Of a stretch of DNA of 8,905 nt, positions 1 to 6,515 are shown in pieces. The number at the start of each line of letters is the position of its first letter. Position 1 is the first letter of the stretch. Source of the DNA: Granulicella sp. (GTDB lineage: Bacteria > Acidobacteriota > Terriglobia > Terriglobales > Acidobacteriaceae); contig PKWK01000230.1 in the NCBI GenBank assembly GCA_003133205.1, positions 1-8,905 of the forward strand, written 5' to 3'. Position numbers and translations under genes: made by a program. Under the pieces are notes generated by a model. The model was not told where the DNA came from, searched no databases, and was given only the letters and a program-made list of their open reading frames with translations.

Positions 1-63
1 CATCCACATGAAGATTTTCTAGGCGGGTTCTCTGGCAGGCTGTAGTCTTGGGTCTCACGTCCT

Positions 64-69
64 GGGAGA
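64..69 (+). promoter_or_regulatory. Ribosome binding site of the M13 peptidase gene
   Basis: GGGAGA lies 3 nt upstream of the ATG at 73 and is a modest Shine-Dalgarno match with tight spacing. It supports the 73 start, which also gives a plausible export signal. Only 72 bases lie upstream in the window and no convincing -35/-10 pair is visible in them. Confidence 0.55.
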
Positions 70-72
70 ATC

Positions 73-2148
73 ATGCGCCATTCGGGTTTTGTCTTCTGTC
101 TCTTGCTTTCAAGTTGTGTCTGCCACGCCCAATCGATCGTCCTCGAAGACAACTCGGGAGTACCCTCAACGCCCAAGCAGCAGGTTAGTTTCGACCCCAC
201 GTCCATTGACCTCTCGGTGGATCCCTGCGTGGACTTTGCCCAGTACGCCTGCGGCGGCTGGAAGAAGGCCAACCCTATTCCGGCGGACAAGGTTCGCTGG
301 GGTCAGTTCGACGAGCTGCGCGATCGCAACGACTACCTTCTGTATCTTGAGCTGAAGGCCGCGGCCGAGGCGCCGAAGACAGCCCTGCAGGCCAAATACG
401 GCGACTACTTCGCCGCCTGCATGAACGCCGATCTGGCGAATCAGCTTGGCCCAAAGGCGATCCAGCCGGAACTCGACGCCATCGCCGCGCTTGCCGACAA
501 GAAGCAGCTTGCCGCGCTGGACCTGGAGACCAACCGCCGGTTCGCCGGGCCGCTCCTCTTCCACATCGATGTCCTCCAGGACCAGGTGGATGCGAGCAAG
601 CAGATTCTCGCCACGGGTCAGGGCGGGCTCACTCTCCCGGATCGCGACTACTATCTGAACGACGACGACCGCAGCAAGAAGATTCGCGAGCAGTATGTCG
701 CCCACATGATCAAGATGTTCGAGCTGCTGCACGACTCGCCCGAGCAGGCCGCCGCGGAGGCTGCCGATGTGTTGCGCATTGAGACCGCTTTGGCCCAGGG
801 CTCCCTGAGCCGGGTTGAGATGCGCGATCCGGCGCTTCGCTACCACATCTTGAAGGTCGACGAGCTCCAGACCCTCGCGCCCGGCTACAACTGGAAGCAG
901 TTTCTCGAGGGCCAGGGATTCGCGTCCGTGCCCACGCTGGACGTCATCTCGCCCGGCTTCGTCAAGGCGGTCAATGCGGCGATCGAGAAGGAGCCGCTCG
1001 ACGCCATCAAACACCTGATGCGCTGGCACACTCTCCATGGCGCTGCGCCGCTGCTCTCGGACGCCTTCGCCGTCGAGAACTTCAACTTCTTCCAGGCCAC
1101 GCTCAGCGGTCAACTCCAGCAGACCCCACGCTGGAAGCGCTGCACTCGTTCCGCCGACTCCGCGCTGGGCGAAGCCGTGGGCCAGGACTGGGTGAAGCAG
1201 AACTTTCCACCCACCGCCAAGGCGAACATGGACAAGCTCGTCACCGCGCTGGACACGGCGCTGGGAGAGGATATTCAGGCGCTGCCCTGGATGAGCGATG
1301 CCACCAAGAAGGAAGCGGAAGCCAAGCTGCAGGCCATGCAGCGCAAGATCGGCTACCCGGATACCTGGCGCGACTACAGCGCCCTCGCCGTCAAACGCGA
1401 CGACGCTTTGGGCAATGCGCAGCGGGCCGCACGATTCGAAAGACAGCGCAGCCTCGCCAAACTGGGCAAGCCCGTCGACAAGACGGAGTGGGACATGACG
1501 CCGCCCACCGTGAACGCGTACTACGGCGGCCAGCAGGTGAACATCAACTTCCCGGCCGGGATTCTGCAGCCGCCCTTCTATGACGTCAAGGTGGATCCGG
1601 CGGTGAACTTCGGCGGCATCGGCGTGGTCATCGGGCACGAGATGACGCACGGTTTCGACGACCAGGGCGCCAAGTTCGACCTCCACGGCAACATTCACAA
1701 CTGGTTCACCCCGGCCGACCTCGCGCAGTTCAACGACCGCACCAAGTGCATTGCGGACGAGTACTCCGGCTTCCAGGTGGCGTCCGGGCAGAACCTCAAT
1801 GGACGCCTGACACTTGGCGAGAATACTGCGGACAATGGAGGTCTGCGGATCGCGTTCCGGGCCCTCGAGGAGACGCTCGCCAGAGATGGCGCCGCCGCCG
1901 AGCCTGGATATGTCGACGGAAAGCGCGACGGATACACTCCCGAGCAGCGTTATTTTCTGGGGTTTGCGCAGGTGTGGTGCGAGAACGTGCGCGAGGCCAA
2001 TGCGCGCGTCCTCGCAAAGACCGATTCTCACAGCTCCGGCGAATGGCGGATCAAGGGCGCGGTCGAGAATTTCCCCGAGTTTGGCAAGGCGTTTGGCTGC
2101 AAGGTAGGGCAGCCGATGATGCCGGTCAACGCATGCCGGGTGTGGTAG
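73..2148 (+). CDS. M13 family zinc metallopeptidase (neprilysin/PepO-like), exported
   Basis: A 691-aa zinc endopeptidase of the neprilysin/endothelin-converting-enzyme family (M13), expected to cleave peptides outside the cytoplasm. The N-terminal M13 domain (about residues 45-430) opens with DPC52VDF and C60GGW. The catalytic domain (about 477-691) has NAYY (481-484), the zinc motif H522-E-M-T-H526 with catalytic E523, and GENTADNGG with third ligand E583 and D587. H653 and R659 match the substrate-binding His/Arg of neprilysin (H711/R717, same spacing), and the protein ends in the family's CRVW. Every key residue is present and the length is typical for bacterial members. The N-terminus (residues 1-20) is a short export signal; it ends in AQ, but LSSC at 12-15 also fits a lipobox, so lipid anchoring is possible. 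The gene stands alone: a repeat element starts 2 bases after its stop. Family assignment is very secure; the natural substrate is unknown. Confidence 0.96.
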   Translation: MRHSGFVFCLLLSSCVCHAQSIVLEDNSGVPSTPKQQVSFDPTSIDLSVDPCVDFAQYACGGWKKANPIPADKVRWGQFDELRDRNDYLLYLELKAAAEAPKTALQAKYGDYFAACMNADLANQLGPKAIQPELDAIAALADKKQLAALDLETNRRFAGPLLFHIDVLQDQVDASKQILATGQGGLTLPDRDYYLNDDDRSKKIREQYVAHMIKMFELLHDSPEQAAAEAADVLRIETALAQGSLSRVEMRDPALRYHILKVDELQTLAPGYNWKQFLEGQGFASVPTLDVISPGFVKAVNAAIEKEPLDAIKHLMRWHTLHGAAPLLSDAFAVENFNFFQATLSGQLQQTPRWKRCTRSADSALGEAVGQDWVKQNFPPTAKANMDKLVTALDTALGEDIQALPWMSDATKKEAEAKLQAMQRKIGYPDTWRDYSALAVKRDDALGNAQRAARFERQRSLAKLGKPVDKTEWDMTPPTVNAYYGGQQVNINFPAGILQPPFYDVKVDPAVNFGGIGVVIGHEMTHGFDDQGAKFDLHGNIHNWFTPADLAQFNDRTKCIADEYSGFQVASGQNLNGRLTLGENTADNGGLRIAFRALEETLARDGAAAEPGYVDGKRDGYTPEQRYFLGFAQVWCENVREANARVLAKTDSHSSGEWRIKGAVENFPEFGKAFGCKVGQPMMPVNACRVW

Positions 2149-2150
2149 GG

Positions 2151-2279
2151 CAGTTGCAGGTTGCAGGTTGTCAGTTGGGAGTAGCAGCGGGCTAAAGCCC
2201 GCTGCTACTCCGGTCGAACGCAGAACGTTGGCTTGAACGCAAGTGAGCAATTCAACTGACATCCTGCACCCTGCAACTG
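2151..2279. repeat. Compound inverted repeat (REP/MITE-like) between peptidase and propeller genes
   Basis: Two 27-base arms, 2151-2177 and 2253-2279, are reverse complements of each other except at two positions (25/27). Both arms are built from small GTTGCAG/GTTGTCAG-type units. Between them, next to the left arm, lies a separate perfect 15-bp hairpin (2178-2211). The 129-bp unit has no coding potential, no terminal transposase and no obvious target-site duplication. Such nested palindromes in intergenic DNA resemble REP-type or MITE-type dispersed repeats, and I associate similar sequences with acidobacterial genomes; that is recollection, not a search result. It begins 2 bases after the peptidase stop, so it could also act on the 3' end of that mRNA. 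Confidence 0.75.
2178..2211. repeat. Perfect 15-bp hairpin inside the compound repeat
   Basis: The arm GGAGTAGCAGCGGGC (2178-2192) is followed by a TAAA loop (2193-2196) and its exact reverse complement (2197-2211). No T-tract follows, so it is not a canonical intrinsic terminator. It could still stabilise or end the peptidase transcript, whose stop codon is 29 bases upstream, or be a copy of a dispersed palindromic repeat. Confidence 0.85.
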
Positions 2280-2319
2280 ACAACTTTTCCCGAAAGTGGC
2301 GCAAAGTCGCCGCAGCTTC

Positions 2320-2325
2320 TACAAT
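2320..2325 (+). promoter_or_regulatory. Possible -10 element for the first propeller gene
   Basis: TACAAT differs from the sigma-70 -10 consensus at one base and lies about 85 bases before the ATG at 2411, in otherwise GC-rich DNA. No good -35 hexamer is seen at the expected distance. Transcription from here would give a leader of roughly 80 nt, in which I recognise no riboswitch. This is a weak assignment. Confidence 0.3.
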
Positions 2326-2400
2326 AAGCGGTAGGATTCGTATCTCCACAGAGTTGCTCGCAGCAGATGGCGTGTCGCAGTGAGGCCGCCGGCGAGGATT

Positions 2401-2407
2401 AAGGAAA
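2401..2407 (+). promoter_or_regulatory. Ribosome binding site of the first propeller gene
   Basis: AAGGAAA is a good purine-rich Shine-Dalgarno sequence 3 nt (about 6 nt from the GGA core) before the ATG at 2411. It fixes that start, which places the lipobox cysteine at residue 26 as in the two paralogues downstream. Confidence 0.65.
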
Positions 2408-2410
2408 CGC

Positions 2411-3622
2411 ATGACGTTGAGCAGGATTGGCCGGATATCGAGGGCCTTCGTAGTATCCATGGCGGTAGTGCTGGGCATGTCGGCGTGCGGTGGCTACACG
2501 GTCGGTTTCATGTGGGTTCTGGGCACGCAGTATAACCAGATTTCCGGCTTCAAGATCGACGACTATACGGGGAACCTCACCAACATGGTGAACTCTCCGT
2601 ATGCGTCGGGGGGCGCGAACCCGGTATCGATCGCGGTCCGCATTGGCGGGAACTTCGTGTTCGTGGTGAACAAGGGAACCGGCAAGGGCGACGGCAATGT
2701 ATCCGTGTTCGCCGTTGGCGAGGATGGCATCCTGACGTTCCAGGCGAGCTACCCCACGGCTGGCAATTCGCCGGTATGGGCGGCGTCAGATGGAACGGGA
2801 AGCTTTCTGTACGTTCTCGACGCGCAATCCCCTGCTTATGGAACGGTCACCAATGGGGTCACCGACCTCAACGGGGACATTACGGTCTTCGCAGTCGACG
2901 GCAGCACCGGCCGGTTGCAGTTGGTGCCGAACCAGTTGATCAAGAATGCCCAGGGCCAGCAGTTGAACTATTTTGAAGTTGGCAACGCGCCCACGATGCT
3001 TCGTGCCGGCGGCTCCTGCGTGTACACGCTCGATTCGGGCGACCAGACGATCTACTCGTATGGCGTCGGCGGCTCGGGACAGTTGACGGTCGAACCCAAC
3101 TCGCTGCTTCACACCAACGGCACCAACATCACGTCGATGAACGTGAGCGGGAACAACATCTATCTCACGGATGCGGGCACGAACCAGATTCTGCCCTACA
3201 CGACGGGTGGGGGTTGCAGCCTCAGCACGCAGGTTGGCGGCCTGGTATCGAATCTGCCGCTGACGGCGAATCCCGTCTACAGCATGACCGATTCGAAGAA
3301 CAAGTTTCTGTATGTGTTGAATCACGGCAACCCCAACCCGAACAACGCGAACAGCACGATCTCGGCGTTTGTAATCGAATCGACGGGCGCGCTGGTGCCG
3401 ATCTCGGATCCCAGCAATCCTTATCCGGTAGGCAACGGACCCATGTGCATGGTGGAAGATCCATCCAACCAGTATGTGTACACGTCCAACTACAACGATG
3501 GGAGCGTGACGGGCAAGTTCATCAACTCGAACACCGGCCAACTCTCGAACCTGTCGCGTGGCTCGGTGTTCGCGGCCTCGGGTCTTGCGACGTGCCTTGC
3601 CGTAAGCGGAAATGTTGATTAG
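2411..3622 (+). CDS. Beta-propeller (lactonase-family/YVTN-like) lipoprotein, copy 1
   Basis: A 403-aa exported protein with a lipoprotein signal: basic N-terminus, hydrophobic stretch at about 12-25, and MSAC with the lipidated cysteine at C26. The +2 residue is Gly, so outer-membrane sorting is plausible under E. coli rules. The rest is repeats of about 45-55 residues, each a strand such as FVFVVN, FLYVLD, FLYVLN or YVYTSN followed by an xSVFAV-like strand and a G-x-L turn (SVFAVGEDGILT, TVFAVDGSTGRLQ, SAFVIESTGALV). This is the signature of the seven-bladed 6-phosphogluconolactonase-like fold (PF10282/YVTN). Cysteines C346 and C395 near the end are conserved in both downstream paralogues. 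It is the most divergent of the three. Family members include lactonases, but I see no residue set that proves catalysis here; a binding or scaffold role at the cell surface is equally possible. The next paralogue starts 249 nt downstream. Confidence 0.88.
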   Translation: MTLSRIGRISRAFVVSMAVVLGMSACGGYTVGFMWVLGTQYNQISGFKIDDYTGNLTNMVNSPYASGGANPVSIAVRIGGNFVFVVNKGTGKGDGNVSVFAVGEDGILTFQASYPTAGNSPVWAASDGTGSFLYVLDAQSPAYGTVTNGVTDLNGDITVFAVDGSTGRLQLVPNQLIKNAQGQQLNYFEVGNAPTMLRAGGSCVYTLDSGDQTIYSYGVGGSGQLTVEPNSLLHTNGTNITSMNVSGNNIYLTDAGTNQILPYTTGGGCSLSTQVGGLVSNLPLTANPVYSMTDSKNKFLYVLNHGNPNPNNANSTISAFVIESTGALVPISDPSNPYPVGNGPMCMVEDPSNQYVYTSNYNDGSVTGKFINSNTGQLSNLSRGSVFAASGLATCLAVSGNVD

Positions 3623-3871
3623 AGCCGCTTCACAGGGTCGGTGGCCTTCGGACCATTGGGGAGCGTGGTGTTCGTTGCAGGAAAGCCACCCACGGTCTTC
3701 CATTGCCGGATACGCCGGCTGTGGAGCCGTTCCAGCCGCGGAAGCACCAGTTGCGCGGGCAGGATGCAACGGGAAGTTTCAGGATTGAGACGGTCGGAAC
3801 CAAGGCGCTGCTGGCCTTGTTCCGGACGGGATGAGGGCGGGAAACGAATTGCCCCGGAGCTATTGAATCGC
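3623..3871. other. Intergenic region between propeller copies 1 and 2
   Basis: These 249 bases contain no gene I can support. The reading frame of the next gene stays open upstream to 3641, but the implied 77 extra residues are Arg/Cys/Ser-rich, lack any signal-peptide character and would bury the lipobox. I see no strong terminator: a short TGGCC/GGACCA stem around 3641-3655 is imperfect and has no T-tract. I also see no convincing promoter, so read-through from copy 1 into copy 2 is possible but not shown. Confidence 0.5.
3856..3859 (+). promoter_or_regulatory. Weak ribosome binding site of propeller copy 2
   Basis: GGAG lies 12 nt before the ATG at 3872, longer than the optimal spacing. 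The choice of this start rests mainly on the protein: it produces a signal peptide and a lipobox cysteine at residue 26, exactly as in the two neighbouring paralogues. Confidence 0.4.
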
Positions 3872-5083
3872 ATGAAGTTGAATCCGATTGGCCGGGTGAT
3901 CAAGGCCTCGATGTTGTCCCTGGCAATGGCGCTCGGCGTCACGGCGTGCAGCAATGACTACACGGTGTCGTACGTGTATATGACGACTTCGAAGACGCTG
4001 CCGCACGGGCTGATCAACAGCTACCAGGTCGACTACCAGTCCGGATATCTGCGGCCGCTGGCGGACTCGCCGGTGGACGCGGGCGGGCGGAATACGGTGG
4101 GCCTCGTCGTCGCGCCGAGCAATCTGTTCCTCTATACGGTCAACAACTTCGACTCCAGCGTGGTGGAGTTCGCCATCGGAACCGACGGCAAGCTGTATCC
4201 GGAGAACACCTACAACATCGCGGGAAGTCTGCCCACGGCAGCGGCGATCGATGCGGCGGGCAAGTTCCTGTACGTCACCTTCACCTATCAGAACAACCCG
4301 AACGGGTCGCAGGAATATACGCCGGCGAATCCCGGGCCGGGCGGCATCAGCGTCTTCCCAATCAAGTCGGACAACACGCTGGGCACACCGTTCACAGTGA
4401 ATGTGGGACGGAACCCGGTGGGCATCGCGACCAGCACGGTGGGCAACTATGTGTACGTCATCGAGGCGGATGCGGCGAGTTCGGCCAATCTGCTGGGCTT
4501 CACGGAGAATACGTCCACCGGCGCGCTGACACCGATGGCCGGGGTGACCATCAACTCGGGCAATGCACCGTCGACCGGCTTTGCCTCGGGGTCGAACCCG
4601 TCGGGCATCCTCGAGGACAAGACCGGGACTCATCTTTATGTCACTGACCAGACGCTGAGTCAGGTCTTCACCTACTCGGTGGCGAATGGCGTTCCAACTC
4701 TTGTGGGCACAACGCAGACCGACGCGACCCCGATGGGAATGGCGTTCGACCTTAGCGGCAAGTATCTTTATGTAGTGGCGTACGCGGCGAATGCGATTGA
4801 CGGGTTCACCCTGAGCGCGAACGGGCAGCCGGTGCGGTCGACCGTGGCGGCCAGCGTGCAGGCGGGAACGGGACCAACCTGCGTGACCGTCAGCGGGGCA
4901 CCGAGCAACGCCAATCCAAGCCACGCGGAGTATCTGTATGCGTCGAACGCCCTGAGCAACAACCTCACCGGCGAGCAATTGAATGCGCAGGATGGCAGCC
5001 TGGACCAGATCCTGGGAGCTCCTTTTGGCGGCAGCGCTTTGCCCACATGCGCGGTCACCGTGCCGGCTCTGCCGCTGCGATGA
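3872..5083 (+). CDS. Beta-propeller (lactonase-family/YVTN-like) lipoprotein, copy 2
   Basis: A 403-aa paralogue of the genes on either side. I place the start at 3872 because it gives MKLNPIGR, then a hydrophobic segment and the lipobox VTAC with C26 (Ser at +2). After the cysteine comes DYTVSYVYMTT, nearly shared with copy 3 (DYVVGYVYMTT). Propeller strands recur throughout (FLYTVNN, GKFLYVTFTYQ, YVYVIEAD, HLYVTDQ, KYLYVVAY, YLYASNA), each followed by a G-x-L/F turn, indicating a full seven-bladed lactonase-like fold. The conserved C-terminal pair is C337 (GPTC) and C393 (LPTC). The interval between them is 7 residues longer than in the paralogues because of a loop around SGAPSNANPSHAE. Compared with copy 3 it carries an extra loop after FTYQ (about residues 142-153). 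The stop is 72 nt before copy 3 with no terminator, so the two are probably co-transcribed. Ligand or enzymatic activity is unknown. Confidence 0.88.
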   Translation: MKLNPIGRVIKASMLSLAMALGVTACSNDYTVSYVYMTTSKTLPHGLINSYQVDYQSGYLRPLADSPVDAGGRNTVGLVVAPSNLFLYTVNNFDSSVVEFAIGTDGKLYPENTYNIAGSLPTAAAIDAAGKFLYVTFTYQNNPNGSQEYTPANPGPGGISVFPIKSDNTLGTPFTVNVGRNPVGIATSTVGNYVYVIEADAASSANLLGFTENTSTGALTPMAGVTINSGNAPSTGFASGSNPSGILEDKTGTHLYVTDQTLSQVFTYSVANGVPTLVGTTQTDATPMGMAFDLSGKYLYVVAYAANAIDGFTLSANGQPVRSTVAASVQAGTGPTCVTVSGAPSNANPSHAEYLYASNALSNNLTGEQLNAQDGSLDQILGAPFGGSALPTCAVTVPALPLR

Positions 5084-5145
5084 GCGGAATGATCGAGCAA
5101 CACGCGGCACACGATTTTCAGCAGGCGGCGCAAGCTGCCGGGACG

Positions 5146-5150
5146 AAGGA
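5146..5150 (+). promoter_or_regulatory. Ribosome binding site of propeller copy 3
   Basis: AAGGA lies 5 nt before the ATG at 5156, close to ideal spacing. It follows a small hairpin-forming stretch (GGCGGC...GCTGCC, 5124-5139, with one G-T pair) that might affect translation, but this is not strong enough to call a regulatory element. Confidence 0.65.
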
Positions 5151-5155
5151 AGCAC

Positions 5156-6343
5156 ATGAATTTGCATAACATCAGCCGTATGGCGAAGGCCTCGATCGTG
5201 ACCCTAGCGATGGTTCTAGGCCTGTCGTCCTGCACTCTCGACTACGTTGTCGGCTATGTCTACATGACGACGAACAAGAGCAATCCGGGATTGATCGATC
5301 AGTACTCGATCGACTTCCAGACGGGCGCGCTGGCACCCATCGGCACGCCGATCGCCGCAGGTAACGACCCGGTCCGTCTCATCGCTACGCCGAGCGGCAA
5401 GTTCGTCTACGTGATCAGCCAACTGGATTCAAAGGTGTGGGAGTTCGCCGTGCAGAGCGATGGAACGCTCGTCTCGAAGAACAGTTACACGCTTACCGGC
5501 AACCTGCCGACCGGGGTCGCGATCGATCCTCAGGGCAAGTTCCTGTACGTCACATTCACCTACCAGACGGGCTCTTCGGGGCCGGGCGGGGTGGCGATCT
5601 TCCCGGTGAACGCGGACAACTCGCTGGGAACGCAATTGACCCAGAACGTCGGCAATAATCCGGTGGCCGTTTCGGTCAGCAACTTCAATCATTACGTCTA
5701 TGTGGTGGATCAGGAAACTTCGCCCAACGCGACCATCCTGGGCTTCTCGCAGAACACCACGACGGGCGCGCTAACTGCGTTGCCGGGGACCACGATCACG
5801 ACGGTTGCGGGCAAGACGGTGGCGACCGGATATGCCGCTGGAGTGACGCCCAGCGCCATCGCAGAGGACTTGACCGCACGCTTCGTCTACGTGACCGACC
5901 AGGCGGCCAACCAGTTGATCGGATATACGGTGCAGGCCAACGGCTCGCTAGTGCCGATGGTCAACGGACCTTTCCAGACCGGACTGTTCCCCGTCGCCAT
6001 CACCACCGACCCCACCGGCAAGCTGCTCTACGTCGTGAATTACAACTCGAATACGGTGCAGGGTTACGCGATCGATCTTGCCACTGGCACTCCATCGGGC
6101 GCAGTGGGCGCGTTTGCGACCGCGCTGGGTGCAGGACCAACCTGCGTGGCCATCGATCCGTCGCTCGGCACTTTCCTTTACACCTCGGACAATCTGGACA
6201 ACACGGTTACCGCCGAAAGGCTTACTCCGGAGACGGGCGCCCTGGCGGGAGTGCAGAACTCGCCGTTCCCCGGTTCCGGCCAACCGACCTGCCTGACCGT
6301 GGTCCCGAACGGGGCGCACGCGTCACAGATCATCACTCCTTAG
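5156..6343 (+). CDS. Beta-propeller (lactonase-family/YVTN-like) lipoprotein, copy 3
   Basis: A 395-aa paralogue with the most canonical lipobox of the trio (LSSC, C26, Thr at +2). The N-terminal pattern AKASIVTLAMVLG closely follows copy 2 (IKASMLSLAMALG). Propeller strands include KFVYVIS, GKFLYVTFTYQ (11 residues identical to copy 2), HYVYVVDQ, RFVYVTDQ, KLLYVVNYNSNTV and FLYTSDN, with G-x-L turns between blades. The conserved cysteines are C330 (GPTC) and C379 (QPTC), 49 residues apart as in copy 1. Copies 2 and 3 are clearly closer to each other than to copy 1, implying two duplication rounds. The gene ends 48 bases before a strong intrinsic terminator, which closes the propeller block. 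The product is probably an envelope-anchored propeller; lactonase activity is possible from the fold but not demonstrated by any residue I can identify. Confidence 0.9.
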   Translation: MNLHNISRMAKASIVTLAMVLGLSSCTLDYVVGYVYMTTNKSNPGLIDQYSIDFQTGALAPIGTPIAAGNDPVRLIATPSGKFVYVISQLDSKVWEFAVQSDGTLVSKNSYTLTGNLPTGVAIDPQGKFLYVTFTYQTGSSGPGGVAIFPVNADNSLGTQLTQNVGNNPVAVSVSNFNHYVYVVDQETSPNATILGFSQNTTTGALTALPGTTITTVAGKTVATGYAAGVTPSAIAEDLTARFVYVTDQAANQLIGYTVQANGSLVPMVNGPFQTGLFPVAITTDPTGKLLYVVNYNSNTVQGYAIDLATGTPSGAVGAFATALGAGPTCVAIDPSLGTFLYTSDNLDNTVTAERLTPETGALAGVQNSPFPGSGQPTCLTVVPNGAHASQIITP

Positions 6344-6391
6344 TAGTTGGATTGATTCTGTAGCTCTTTGGATTGAATGCGGTACCAACGG

Positions 6392-6421
6392 AAGCCCCCC
6401 GCGTGGGGGCTTTCGTCATTT
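6392..6421 (+). terminator. Intrinsic terminator after the propeller gene block
   Basis: The stem AAGCCCCC (6392-6399) pairs perfectly with GGGGGCTT (6405-6412) around a 5-base CGCGT loop. A T-rich tail (TTTCGTCATTT) begins within the descending arm. It lies 48 bases after the stop of propeller copy 3 and upstream of the phosphoesterase start, so it should insulate the two. The T-tract is interrupted, so termination may be incomplete. Confidence 0.85.
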
Positions 6422-6515
6422 GCGCGCTAAAGATGCTCCGGCCTGGCCCGCGGCTAACATAGGGATCGTTGCCCCGTCGATCAAGTGCATCGTATGGGAT
6501 GGGGTCCAGGTTTCC

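Noticed and set aside
2178..2211. Canonical Rho-independent terminator for the peptidase gene
   Set aside because: The hairpin is perfect but no T-tract follows and it is embedded in a larger inverted repeat, so it is recorded as a repeat instead.
166..2478. A 770-codon open frame on the minus strand across the M13 peptidase gene
   Set aside because: The plus-strand frame encodes a textbook M13 peptidase with every catalytic residue. The antisense translation is Arg/Val/Leu-rich, has no recognisable domain and is the usual GC-rich shadow.
2786..3769. Long minus-strand open frames opposite the propeller genes (also 3860-5167, 5948-6319 and others)
   Set aside because: They mirror codon bias of the sense genes, show Arg/His-rich low-complexity translations and have no plausible ribosome binding sites or domains.
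3641..3871. N-terminal extension of propeller copy 2 by 77 residues
   Set aside because: The extension has no homology to the paralogues, is Arg/Cys/Ser-rich and would place the lipoprotein signal internally. The ATG at 3872 aligns C26 with both neighbours.
6420..6515. Extension of the phosphoesterase to a TTG start at 6420
   Set aside because: The TTG sits in the tail of the terminator, and the 32 added residues would put the twin-arginine signal at an internal position. The ATG at 6516 gives a standard Tat signal.
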